Position numbers and translations under genes: made by a program. Below are positions 55,001-64,000 of a stretch of DNA of 64,000 bases, piece after piece; within the stretch, counting starts at the first letter, position 1; each line of letters begins with the position of its first letter. The stretch spans positions 62,001-126,000 of the forward strand of contig JAQGDQ010000497.1 in assembly GCA_030141605.1 (NCBI GenBank). The letters are read 5' to 3'. Source of the DNA: Tubiluchus corallicola. Taxonomy: Eukaryota; Priapulida; Priapulimorpha; Priapulimorphida; Tubiluchidae. The notes beneath the pieces were generated by a model. It did not search any database. It had not been told where the DNA came from and worked only from the letters and a program-made list of their open reading frames with translations.

Positions 55001-58000
55001 TTATAAGAAAAAATTTACTAGATACAGTCGACCCCGCGTTAAATCGGACCCCGTTAGCCCGGATATCGGATAAGACGGACGTCATCCGTGGTAAAGGAAA
55101 CTGACCGATTTCCGTCCGAGCCGGAGTGCTAAACACATGGCCTACCAACTGTACAATAATTTCTTTATCCTCACAGGTTAACTATTTTAAAGTAATATAC
55201 AGTATAGTATATAGTGCAATGTATATAGGCCTTATTAAGGTGATTATTCATGTATAATATAGACCATATATAGGCATATTGGATAAATCGGACAATCGGC
55301 TAAACCGGACCCCCCTCCTCCCATTAGTCCGGTTTAAACGAGGGTTGACTGTACTCAAACAACTGTAACTCTACTTATAAACGAGAAACTTACTGGTTTG
55401 TCAGGATAAAAATCAACAAGTTTATGAGCAAGATAAAATAACTCGTTTGACTTTTTCAATTCTACTAAACATGATATATGCACTGGCAAACAGTCACTGT
55501 GAAATGGATCTTTGGTCAGCACCTGCGACGTAATCTGATAGCATTCTCGGAATTCGCAATTATAATAATGCCTTTCTGCTAAGCTCACTACCACATCCAA
55601 GTTCTCGTTTAGCTGCGGGAGATTGTCTGGTGCTTTTAAGCTCGACGGTTTACTGTACTTTTTCAACTTTGATCCGTAAAAAAATTGCACTAGTTCCATT
55701 TCTTCGGGACATTGCTTGCTAAATGGTAAAGAGTCTAACAGCTCCTGTTCTTCGGACACAAACATCATGTGATGCTGCACTAGCAAATCGAATGCCTCGT
55801 AACAAAACACGTCCTGTCGTAGTGCATTCGTATAGCACTGCACGGCTAAAGTTCTGTTATCCATGGCTTCGTATATTTTGCCTTTGAGAAGGCTGAGATT
55901 GCTCTCCTCTGGTAATCCACAACTGTCTGAAGTTTTGTCCGCTGTGCTGCCGTCATTCTTCCACGGTGTTTTGTGCTTTGTTTTACTATCTTCCCATTCT
56001 AACAAATCCAGAGCTTCCTGTAGATAATAAACAGTAAGCATAGCAGTCAACAGGCGGATTTCAATTAAAATGTTGTTGAACATTGTTGCTATTGCAGCCT
56101 GCTCAATTTGGTTTTGTATTTCCTGACCCAATGTGAATTTTCTAACAAACAGGCCAATACAGTCTAGCCTCGTTATCTCGCCCCTCGTTATGCCGCCAAA
56201 CTCGTCTCTCGCCATAGAAAGTACCAGGACGGATTTCCTGCTTTGATATTTACCTCGTTAAGTCGCCACCCTCGCCACGTAATGCTAGGATGAGTGCTTA
56301 TGTAAACTATATTCGTTATGTCGCCAAACAGACAAACTCAGAGGTGAATCGATCAATACATATACCTCGTGTCGATCAATATAACCGCAGTATGTAGACA
56401 ATGCTGCTGTACTCGATAGACAGACATAATTAATCTAGTGTGTGTCTCACCAGGATTAGATTAGGAGTGCTGTGGTTGGTTAATGCGCAGAGAAACTAAA
56501 GCGTCACCGATATCCTTACTCTATAACGCCAAAGCTGCATTTAAGTTTGAGTTTCCACAAAGTGTGAGCAACTTTACGTTATGTCTCTGAAGCGAAAACT
56601 GTTTTCTCTTAATCCTGAACAAAAAAAGGAAATTCATTTCTGATTTAATGTTGATTGGTATCATAATGCGAAATATATTTTATATGTACATAGAGGAACA
56701 CTATGTTAATCAACTATTATGTACAGTATGTATATACATATAGACTAACTTCGTTATATTCCCGTTATATTCGTTAGACTCTCGCCATACTCGCCTTTCG
56801 CCAAAAATTTGCCCTAGACGGACAGTGGCGAGATAACGAGGCTAGACTGTAATTTAAAACATTACCATACATAGTAAACATGTATAAAATATCCCTTTCT
56901 CATGGCTAATTTAATATCTTAAATATTTAAAGCCAAACCAGATAAGAGAACAGTTTTAACAGAATTATAATAAACCACACAAACCTGTAAATTCAGTGTT
57001 ACCTGTAGAATCTGCATCTGTACCAGACAAAACAAGAAAAGGAAGAAACAGAATTCATTTATGCCTACTAAAATTATGACTCTACTTCCATCTATGGTAA
57101 TAATTCTGAGAAAAACGTTTTGAAGCCTACACTTTTAAAAAGTTGCCTTAAAATTAGTAATTTGTTAACACGTTTGTAATCCATATTCCTTAAATACAAT
57201 GTTTTTACATTTTTGGTATCTGCAGTAGTATTTTAGGTGTCACACACAATTTTAGCCTTTCGCAAGAAACAGTATAGAAAACAACCCACATTATTATTAT
57301 GTATTGTACAATACTTATTATTATAATGAAATTGTACAAGTTTTTAACTTTAGTAGATACTCAAGTAATTATGACAAGTTTCCTACAAGTGCAAACCATG
57401 ACATAGCTGGACTAATCACATTAGTTGATACATACTATATGCCAAGATATATGAGAATGGGTTATATTGTAACTCACACAAATGCTATAAACTAATTAAT
57501 AGTCAACTCACATTGCCAGGTATCTTACCAATTATCTTACTGTTCAATACAGTTCTAATAAAGTAAGCAATTTTTAAAAAATGTGACAATATAAAATTAC
57601 TTGAAATTCCTTGGCTTCATAGTGACATTTTGCAGCAAGAAAACGACACTCAATATTTGACTGATATAACAAGCGACTTTCTATGCAGTGGGCTGCTCGA
57701 TGATATTGACCTGAAACAGAATAGAAACAAAGTGAAATGTATGTTGTGTATGTGTTATCAGATCCGTTAAAGTTGAAAGAACAAACTATAATTAATAGAA
57801 CCAAGGATGTCTTAGACTTTAATTGCAAGTGTCCAGTTATAACTATATCACAACTAGTCACTTATATGAGGTGGCAAATTTCAGTAGTTTGATCACAGTA
57901 GCTCTTCCAATCTGACTACATTACACTGGTTACAGATATCATTTAAAAAGGCGAGTATTCGTATAGTAGTAAGCTTATTTGCTAATTTTAGCATGTTTTC

Positions 58001-58192
58001 AAATTTCAACTTACCGCTCATGTATAAACACTGCGCTAACCAATAAACATCCTCGGCATTTGCATCAGAAAGAGAAACTACTTTATCAGCCCAAAAGATT
58101 GCACTTCGGAATTGGTGCTTTTCTATGTAGCTTTTAACTAAGTAACGAAATTTTTCTAAATTTACTGGAACTGAAACAGTTTCCCCTGCCAT
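52023..58192 (-). CDS. CDC16: Cell division cycle protein 16 (anaphase-promoting complex subunit 6)
   Basis: CDC16/APC6 is a TPR scaffold subunit of the anaphase-promoting complex, the nuclear ubiquitin ligase that triggers anaphase. Exons (gene order): 58015-58192 (ATG 58190-58192), 57601-57710, 55394-56017, 53838-54034 and 52023-52713 (stop TAA). Phases are continuous; the product is 599 residues (human 620). Family landmarks in order: FRYLVKSYIEKHQF, AIFWADKVVSLSD, DVYWLAQCLYMSGQYHRAAH, LKGKIYEAMDNRTLAVQCY, AFDLLVQHHMM, NENLDVVVSLAERHYYNCEF, DPFHSDCLPVHI, VAWFAVGCYYLL, YLSKATTLDRVYGPAWLAYG, HSFAVENEHDQAMAAYF, GLEYGLTNNSKLADRFFSQA, KWEPLLNNLGHACRKLKKY and DYFHKALGLRRDDTFSTTML. Tandem TPRs cover nearly the whole chain. 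The C-terminal ~65 residues are acidic and Ser-rich. Two pogo-type elements occupy the introns around exon 55394-56017. Confidence 0.97.
52714..53837. other. CDC16 intron without recognised features
   Basis: AT-rich intron. Small open frames in it have no family resemblance, and I see no clear repeat. Confidence 0.4.
55023..55353. mobile_element. pogo/Tigger-like MITE, 331 bp
   Basis: The ends TACAGTCGACCCCGCGTTAA-ATCGGACC and CCGGTTTAAACGAGGGTTGA-CTGTA are inverted repeats with TA tips. CCGGAC/TCGGAC motifs recur inside. It lies in the CDC16 intron 54035-55393 and ends about 40 bases from the exon. Confidence 0.8.
56158..56851 (+). mobile_element. Internally deleted pogo/Tigger element with transposase start remnant
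   Basis: The ends TACAGTCTAGCCTCGTTATC-TCGCC and GGCGAGATAACGAGGCTAGA-CTGTA are long, near-perfect inverted repeats with TA tips (694 bp). At 56581-56643 a short frame reads MSLKRKLFSLNPEQKKEIHF then stop. This resembles the opening of the CENP-B/pogo transposase helix-turn-helix domain (M-x-KRK-x-L-x-EQK-x-I). The rest of the transposase is absent. It lies in the CDC16 intron 56018-57600. Confidence 0.8.
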
Positions 58193-58330
58193 TTTTTATG
58201 CAATAGAAGAAATCTTTTCTGTCTGTGTGCGTTCTGCATACGGTGCATTCTTCACGCAGCACGGCGTGTGTTGTAACTGTTGTTACGTGCATCAACAATG
58301 CACGGTGCATGGATTTTTTTAATTTTATTA
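58193..58330 (-). promoter_or_regulatory. Candidate CDC16 promoter / 5' UTR
   Basis: Directly upstream of the CDC16 ATG lies a CpG-containing patch (GTGCGTTCTGCATACGGTGC and TTCACGCAGCACGGCGTGTG) with repeated GTGCA motifs, in AT-rich surroundings. No core element is certain. Confidence 0.3.
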
Positions 58331-59140
58331 AATTTTATAACGCTAAACGTATTATACTTATGTGTAAATGATTCGAAGTACACAGTTATACAAGGTTTAG
58401 TCAAAATTCATTTCAACTAAGCTTTAAATGTTTTAAAGAAGAAGATGTAGGCCTTTTCCACACATAGTAATTTCAATCTACTGTTATCCAGTGTCTCCTC
58501 TGCCAAGTTCAACTTCATCTGATATACAGTGAGTTGGTGTCAGATCATACATGCAATAAATTGGAATAAACATTGTTTTGAAAGCTTGGATAAGCTTGAG
58601 TTGTAGACAAACTGCCTTGGTTTACCTAAATTTTCATATCTAAAATATAGAGGTTGACAATATTGACAAGTAATAATAGTTCACTCTGTAATTATTGGGA
58701 CACATTACAAGATCAATTCTATAAAAGTGCAAAAGTAGTACTAGCAGTATACCAGAAAGTCCACACTGTACTATTAAGACACAGCATAAGATCAGTTCTG
58801 CGAAAGTATGAAAGCAGTAGCATATTAGAAAGTCCACACTGTAGGATACTATTAGGACGCAGTACAAAATCAATTCTGTAAAAGGGCAAAAGTAGTACTA
58901 TGTTTGAAAATGAGAAAAAATTCCAATGGGACTCGAACTCATGACCTGCTTTCTGGCAGTTATGCTAACCATTATACTAGAGAGGCACTGATTTTTCAGG
59001 ATTCGGGATACACTATAAGCCAGTAAACCGAAGGCCAGCGTGAAACTCACCAAACCAATTCTCTTCGCTGTTCATAGCACTTAAGTTAGATTGAGCAGTG
59101 TAGTCAATGAATTTTTTTAACAATTTTAGGCTGAGTGTAT
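58331..59140. other. Spacer between divergent CDC16 and MTFP1
   Basis: It contains a diverged tandem repeat at 58694-58899 (period about 79 bp, 2.6 copies; AGAAAGTCCACACTGTA is shared) and the SINE at 58908-58995. The MTFP1 promoter is not obvious. An acceptor-like CAATTTTAG at 59121-59129 could mean an upstream 5'-UTR exon. Confidence 0.5.
58908..58995 (-). mobile_element. tRNA-derived SINE
   Basis: The reverse strand has TAGTATAATGGTTAGCATAA (A-box region, up to 58981) and GAGTTCGAGTCCC (B box, 58928-58940). The tail is TTTTTTCTCATTTTC. It is the best preserved tRNA-like head in the window, but it lacks a tRNA 3' end. Confidence 0.75.
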
Positions 59141-61772
59141 ATGGCTGAAAATGAAGTGAAGCCAAACTTTGATTCAAAGAAGGTGGACATCTTTCGCGAC
59201 ACATTTGTGAGATATTTTGGTAAGTGGCAAAGTGCCTAAGAGGTACCTTATGTAATTAATTAAGTAACAAAATAAATTTTCCAAGTAAGCTGTGTGAGAC
59301 ATTAATATCTCCTTTTTTCTTCCTTATGAATCATACTACATACTTTACTTAACATAGAACGGTGTGACTTGCAGCATGGATTTGGTCAAACCTACTGATC
59401 ACTATCTACAAAAAAATTATCTAACATATGAAAATCTAACTGACAGATTTTTGCTGATCCCCTGCTCTATAAGACTGTATTTCTCTCAAATTATCAACTA
59501 GACTATAAATTTTAAGCACTATGTAGCAAAGTACTTGTGTGCCAACATGTATTTATAAATTAAACTGGGTGTAAACAAATGATTATTGTACTAACTTTTC
59601 ATATTAGCTGGAATTAACCATATCACTCGTTAGATTATGATTTTGACTGCTAGAAGTGAATAGAGTTGTTGCAGTTTGTGTATAACAGGGCCGTAGTCGG
59701 CTTTTGAAAAGTGGTCCGGCCACAGATACGGAGCAGGTAGAAAAAGAATACAGCAGCAACATATAGAAGAGTATATTATAATTTATAATACAGAGTTATA
59801 ATATAATAGAGCACTACACATACTCAATGATGACATGATTGATTAAAACTTCCCAAACACACATCTGCGCCGCTCATTTCTAGCAGTAAACTCGTTCGCA
59901 ATTTCCTTCGGGTCGAGAGCGTCTGTTCTGTCCATATGTACATGCAAAGTCATGAGATTGTTCAGTCTAGTTTGAGTCATCGTACTCCGCAAATAAGTTT
60001 TTACTCTACGTAGGGCTGAGAATGTCTAGGCACGTATGGCAGAAAAAGTGGTCCGGCCATGGCCGGACCGCCGACTACGGCCTTGTATAAGCAACTACTA
60101 AACCTAGGTCCTAGTCTTCAGCTAATGAACAAAGAAATGGAATGCTAAACAGTTGTAAGCTATTCAGTTCAAATTTTCTCAGAATGGTAACTAACTGTGC
60201 GAATATTTTCTTAGTTTCTTGTTCATCCTTACCAAAATATTTTTCTCAGGCGTAATAGTAAGAGCAAAACTCTAGCGACTAATGCACTTAATCTCTCTTA
60301 TATTACTTGATGACTGAATTGAACTGTATTTGCTATAAGTTGTGTTCTGCCTGCTTGATTTAAAAAGATAATTTAATTCACACTGCATTTTATACATCTA
60401 GGTTACGCTAATGAAGTGGGTGAATCGTTCAGATCTTTGGTTCCTGTATCAGTTGTACACTTCAGCTATGCAGTTTCAAGTGGTTACGTAATAGCAGATG
60501 CATTTCATAAGGGCAATGAAGCCAGAATTGTAAGTAAAAGTCGCGTTTAACAAAGTAAGTGATCAAGTAATATGTACATTGCATTGTACAATTATTACAA
60601 AGTAGCAATTTTTATCGATGGTATTGTTACTCACAATTGTGTTTTTTGTCTGTGTTTTGACTGTGCTTTATGTTTTAAGTTTTTGTATACTGTACAACTA
60701 AACGGTTACTATCTGACTTACAATGTACCTGATTCTCACTGCAAAAGATGCAGTGCAAATTCTGTCAACGCTGAGACAACCTGTTTTTTTGAAATCCATA
60801 TTAATTTGCTACAGCCAAAATAATTTTGTTGATGTGGTCGGATATATACATAGCTGTGTCATTTGAGAATTGCTGTGTATTCAGGTTAATAAACTCTGCT
60901 TGCAGTCTAGCTACATCTAGCTTGCGTATACGATATCTTCAGTCAGTGCCACATCTGCAAACCTCCTACTGGCAACGGGGGTTGATAAAGTGTGTTGATG
61001 ATAGTTTGATAAACTTTGGCTGCAATTGTAGTCCTTCTACTTCTACATATATCGTATAATATACTATATCGACTCACTCCTGACTGGCAGTTTATACTGT
61101 TATTGCAGATTAAGGAATGTGTTAATTCACCTAAGAATTTTTCTATTGTGTTCAGATGTAAAAAGGTTAAAATGTAAAAGTTTATACCTAATGCTGCTTG
61201 CGCTTCATATATGCGTTTTGATTGGCAAAGGACCAAGAATGTTATTCACATGAACTGCAAGCACGGAAACTGGACCGAATGCATTATCAATGTTTGTCAG
61301 ATTCATGCCTAATATGCATACTACATCAGAGATTATGTCCTGAATAATATTTAGCTGGTCTTAGGATGTCTTTAATAATTACGCTAGTTCATTCCGTGTT
61401 TTTTCATTCCAGGCACAATATCCTCACAAAGCTTACCGCACAAAAAAGATCATACATGCCGTCCTTGACACAATGATATGGCAAGGCCTAGCTTCTGTCA
61501 TCATACCAGGCTTTACAATCAATCGAATATGTGCTTTCAGTGGTTTCATTTTGCGCAGAACAACCTCTCTTGGTCCTCATGTCAGAAAATGGACTACCAC
61601 CGGCATCGGCCTTGCTGCAATACCATTCATAATAAAGCCCATTGATAGATCAGTGGACTATGGCATGAACAGGACGCTACGGAAGTGGTACGAAATAGGT
61701 CCCGTTGAAGTGAAAGTTGTACATCATACAAGAGAGTGTGAAACGCCTGTTGATCTACTCAAAGACGATTAA
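59141..61772 (+). CDS. MTFP1: Mitochondrial fission process protein 1 (MTP18)
   Basis: MTFP1 is an inner-mitochondrial-membrane protein that promotes fission and inner membrane integrity. Exons: 59141-59219, 60402-60529 and 61413-61772 (stop TAA 61770-61772); phases fit, giving 188 residues (human 166). Family landmarks: DIFRDTFVRYFGYANEVGES, FRSLVPVSVVHFSYAVSSGY, VIADAFHKG, VLDTMIWQGLASVIIPGFTI, VRKWTTTGIGLAAIPFIIKP and IDRSVDYGMNRTLRKWY. The hydrophobic segments at residues ~38-58, ~88-110 and ~135-155 fit the known membrane spans. The C-terminal extension after RKWYEIGP is about 25 residues longer than in human. Intron 1 holds a hAT-like element. A candidate poly(A) signal is at 62247-62252. 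Confidence 0.96.
59686..60085 (-). mobile_element. hAT-like non-autonomous element with transposase C-terminal remnant
   Basis: The ends CAGGGCCGTAGTCGGC and GCCGACTACGGCCTTG are inverted repeats, flanked by a direct repeat TATAA (59681-59685 and 60086-60090). On the minus strand 59843-60025 is open for 60 codons: TFSALRRVKTYLRSTMTQTR, LNNLMTLHVHMD, DPKEIANEFTARN. This resembles the C-terminal dimerisation region of hAT transposases. The rest of the transposase is missing. It lies in MTFP1 intron 1. Confidence 0.75.
60530..61412. other. MTFP1 intron 2, no recognised feature
   Basis: AT-rich intron; the small ORFs here show no family resemblance. Confidence 0.45.
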
Positions 61773-62252
61773 CAGATTTTTTATGTTTTTGTTACATTAT
61801 TTTTGTGCCTTTATTTTTAGTTGCACTTGACAGACACTAGTGTGCCAAAAGTCTAGTTAATTTATTGTGCATAATGCTGCATGGTGCTTGTTTGCTGTGT
61901 TATCTTTTAGTAATAATAATTCAGTAACATTGTTTGCCTATCAGCTATTTTTAGATAATCATATTTACAGAATGTGATAGTTCGTTCAATTGTGCCGAGA
62001 GCTAGTCAACACGACATGGATTTATTCTTTGTGTTAGTATATGAAAAGTGTGAATTTTTAATCATCTAGTGCTTATTCCAGTTGTGATATGACTTTTTAT
62101 TTCTCTCACTTCACTGATTTTAGTGAAACTTTATAGTCGTTTTAAATAGTCAGTTAGGTAAAAGCAGCATGCTAAATAATCTAGTCTGTTATTTTTTTTT
62201 GCACCAAGAAAGGATTTTTAGCAATTGTTTTTATTTTTATAGCGGAAATAAA
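61773..62252 (+). other. MTFP1 3' UTR to candidate poly(A) signal
   Basis: An AATAAA at 62247-62252 is the first canonical hexamer seen after the stop codon. No other feature was recognised. Confidence 0.45.
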
Positions 62253-62898
62253 TTCATTATTAGGACTATAAGTTAAGGTACCTTTTCCTAACTCACACAC
62301 TGGTTTATCTTCAAGATTCATTCAAGTATAAGTAAAATACAGTCGTAGTTTACTTAAAATTTTATCAAGTATTTCATAATTTAGTACAGCCTTTTCAAAT
62401 AATCAGACACTGGGCTAAGATTGGATACAGTGCTCAAAATTTAGAAAAGTACTAAGTACTCAATTTCAAAAAATCTATTCTAGATTGTGTCTCATAATTG
62501 TAGTTAAAGTCATATGAGTTCTTCCAGTTGTTAACATGGAAATGTGAGAAATCGTGATAATATCTGTCTTAAATATGCGACTGGCAGTAAATGTTTAACT
62601 TTACGAAACAATTGTACTCTTTAAAGCATAGGTATTAGAATTATAGGTATTATACGGTATATTACACTGTACTGGCACGGTGGATGAATGTTCTGCACTT
62701 GAACTTTTCATTATAATTATCGAGTCAAACAGTTTGTTATGAACAGATAGCTTATCCGTTAAAAATTATTAGCTTTTGTCATGTCGATTTTCAGCAGTTG
62801 CACATTGCCTTGCTACACAGCATAGTCGCATTTAAAATGCACAAACAGAAATTGTACAGACTGATTAGTGTTAACACATCATACCTCCAGTGATAATT

Positions 62899-63252
62899 AT
62901 TGGGGGTGAGCATCGAACGTTCAACTTCGATTCAAACAATTTTTTTTAGTTCGAATGCGATTCAAACCTAAAATTATAGATTTGAATAATTCAGCACTTC
63001 AACCAAACATCGTGCAATTAGCAAAATTTAGCTGTGATTTCTCCGCACAATTTTTAAACATATTATTAGTGGTTTTACTGCAGAACAAAATCGAGTAATA
63101 AGCATGATCTTTATAAAAAAAGTGTTTATAGTGGTTCGGAAATCTTTCAATCTCAATTCAAATTCAAAATACTGAAATTTAGTTCGAATCGAATTCGAAA
63201 GTCATAAATTCGATTTGAATTCACTTTCTGGTAGAGAATGCTCACCCCTAAT
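62899..63252. mobile_element. Inverted-repeat MITE with GGGGTGAGCA ends
   Basis: The left end TTGGGGGTGAGCATCGAA and right end GAATGCTCACCCCTAA are inverted repeats. The interior is rich in repeated TTCGAA/ATTCAAA motifs. GGGGTGAGCA-type termini are common in hAT-derived MITEs; that assignment is inference. The target-site duplication is unclear. Confidence 0.6.
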
Positions 63253-64000
63253 AAGTGTTCAAAAATAACTACACTTTCAATCAATGCTTTTTTATATTGC
63301 ATTCCTAAGTAGGTAGTTTATGCAGTAAATTAAATACAAATTAACTGTAGCTATAATTTAAAAAGATACTTCAAATTGTAGTATTTTGTACGAGATACAT
63401 GTGCCTATGTGAGTATTTATAGTATATAAATTACTGAGAATTTTGTTTTTAAAATAAGAAGTAAAAGGTATAAAATGCAGGTACAGTGAGATTTAGATTA
63501 AAAAGTTTACACAGTCATGACAAATTTATTGTTATAATGACAACTTTACAAATACTCATTAAACTGTTTTTACGTTTTACCCAAAGATTTACTAAATTAT
63601 ATCTTCAAAAATGTAAGCTAGATGCTGGAACTTACATGAATCATCTAACACGTACGCAAATACCAAAAACAGATTCAGATCTTAAACGACAATGAAACGA
63701 ACTGAGCCACAAAATATAACAAAAAAGATAACAAACTAGATGAATAATACAATGTATCTCCAACACATTCAAGCCCACACTTACTGAATCAAGACAACAA
63801 CTAGGATACCCTAAGTAAAAATTTTGATATAATTAAATAAGCCATTTTCTAACATAGAAAAAATTAACAAACAGAAACATTACAAAATGGTTTAATGCTC
63901 TGAATAGAGGTGAAAGCAACTTCTCAAATCAGTTATGCGAATAAGCCTAAACAAAGCTGCAGCAAGCTACCGGTATTAATGAACAGACATCAGCATACAT
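63253..64000. other. Right-edge intergenic stretch
   Basis: AT-rich DNA with no recognised gene, RNA or repeat up to the window end. Confidence 0.45.

Noticed and set aside
58908-58995. Possible functional tRNA gene (A and B boxes present)
   Set aside because: The head is tRNA-like, but I cannot draw a complete acceptor stem, and it runs into a T-rich SINE tail. The same holds for the other tRNA-like heads.

Overview
The window is a piece of a metazoan nuclear genome, most likely from an intron-rich invertebrate; I cannot assign the phylum. The DNA is AT-rich. Its genes have many short exons with GT-AG introns and close relatives in vertebrates. The introns and spacers are full of tRNA-derived SINEs, LINE fragments, short inverted-repeat DNA transposons (MITEs) and minisatellites. 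Long open reading frames are few, and the longest (18.8-20.0 kb and 29.2-30.3 kb) are translations of tandem repeats, not genes.

Six protein genes can be assembled exon by exon with matching splice phases. From left to right: the 3' half of PRPF38A (+, 1210-7208); EIF4G2/DAP5/NAT1 (-, 10986-33722, 19 exons plus a candidate first exon at 34689-34793); a galectin with an unusual Lys/His/Ser tail (+, 35580-38880); HSPBP1 (+, 44066-51109); CDC16/APC6 (-, 52023-58192); and MTFP1 (+, 59141-61772). EIF4G2/galectin and CDC16/MTFP1 are divergent pairs. PRPF38A/EIF4G2 and HSPBP1/CDC16 are convergent pairs. The genes are housekeeping functions (splicing, cap-independent translation, Hsp70 exchange, anaphase-promoting complex, mitochondrial fission) plus one lectin; they do not form a pathway.

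The unusual content is in the non-coding DNA. Six unrelated minisatellites (periods 38, 39, 27, 66, 23 and 83 bp; about 7.2 kb together) occur in the left half, four of them in different EIF4G2 introns. The 66-bp array runs right up to a 5' splice site, and the 27-bp array carries a 5'-splice-site-like GTAAGA in every unit on the EIF4G2 sense strand. DNA transposons include two copies of a piggyBac-like TTAA MITE, one of them nested inside the right terminus of a pogo/Tigger-like element. Another pogo-like element in a CDC16 intron keeps a vestigial transposase start, and a hAT-like element keeps a transposase C-terminal remnant. Other families are a pair of near-identical elements with CCGTATATACTCGC ends and a roughly 570-bp repeat with three copies. 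Non-LTR retrotransposon remnants lie at 1.7-3.4, 13.6-13.9, 16.6, 41.5-43.1 and 46.5-46.9 kb.

All exon boundaries were read by eye from splice consensus, phase continuity and remembered family sequences. No alignment or transcript was available.
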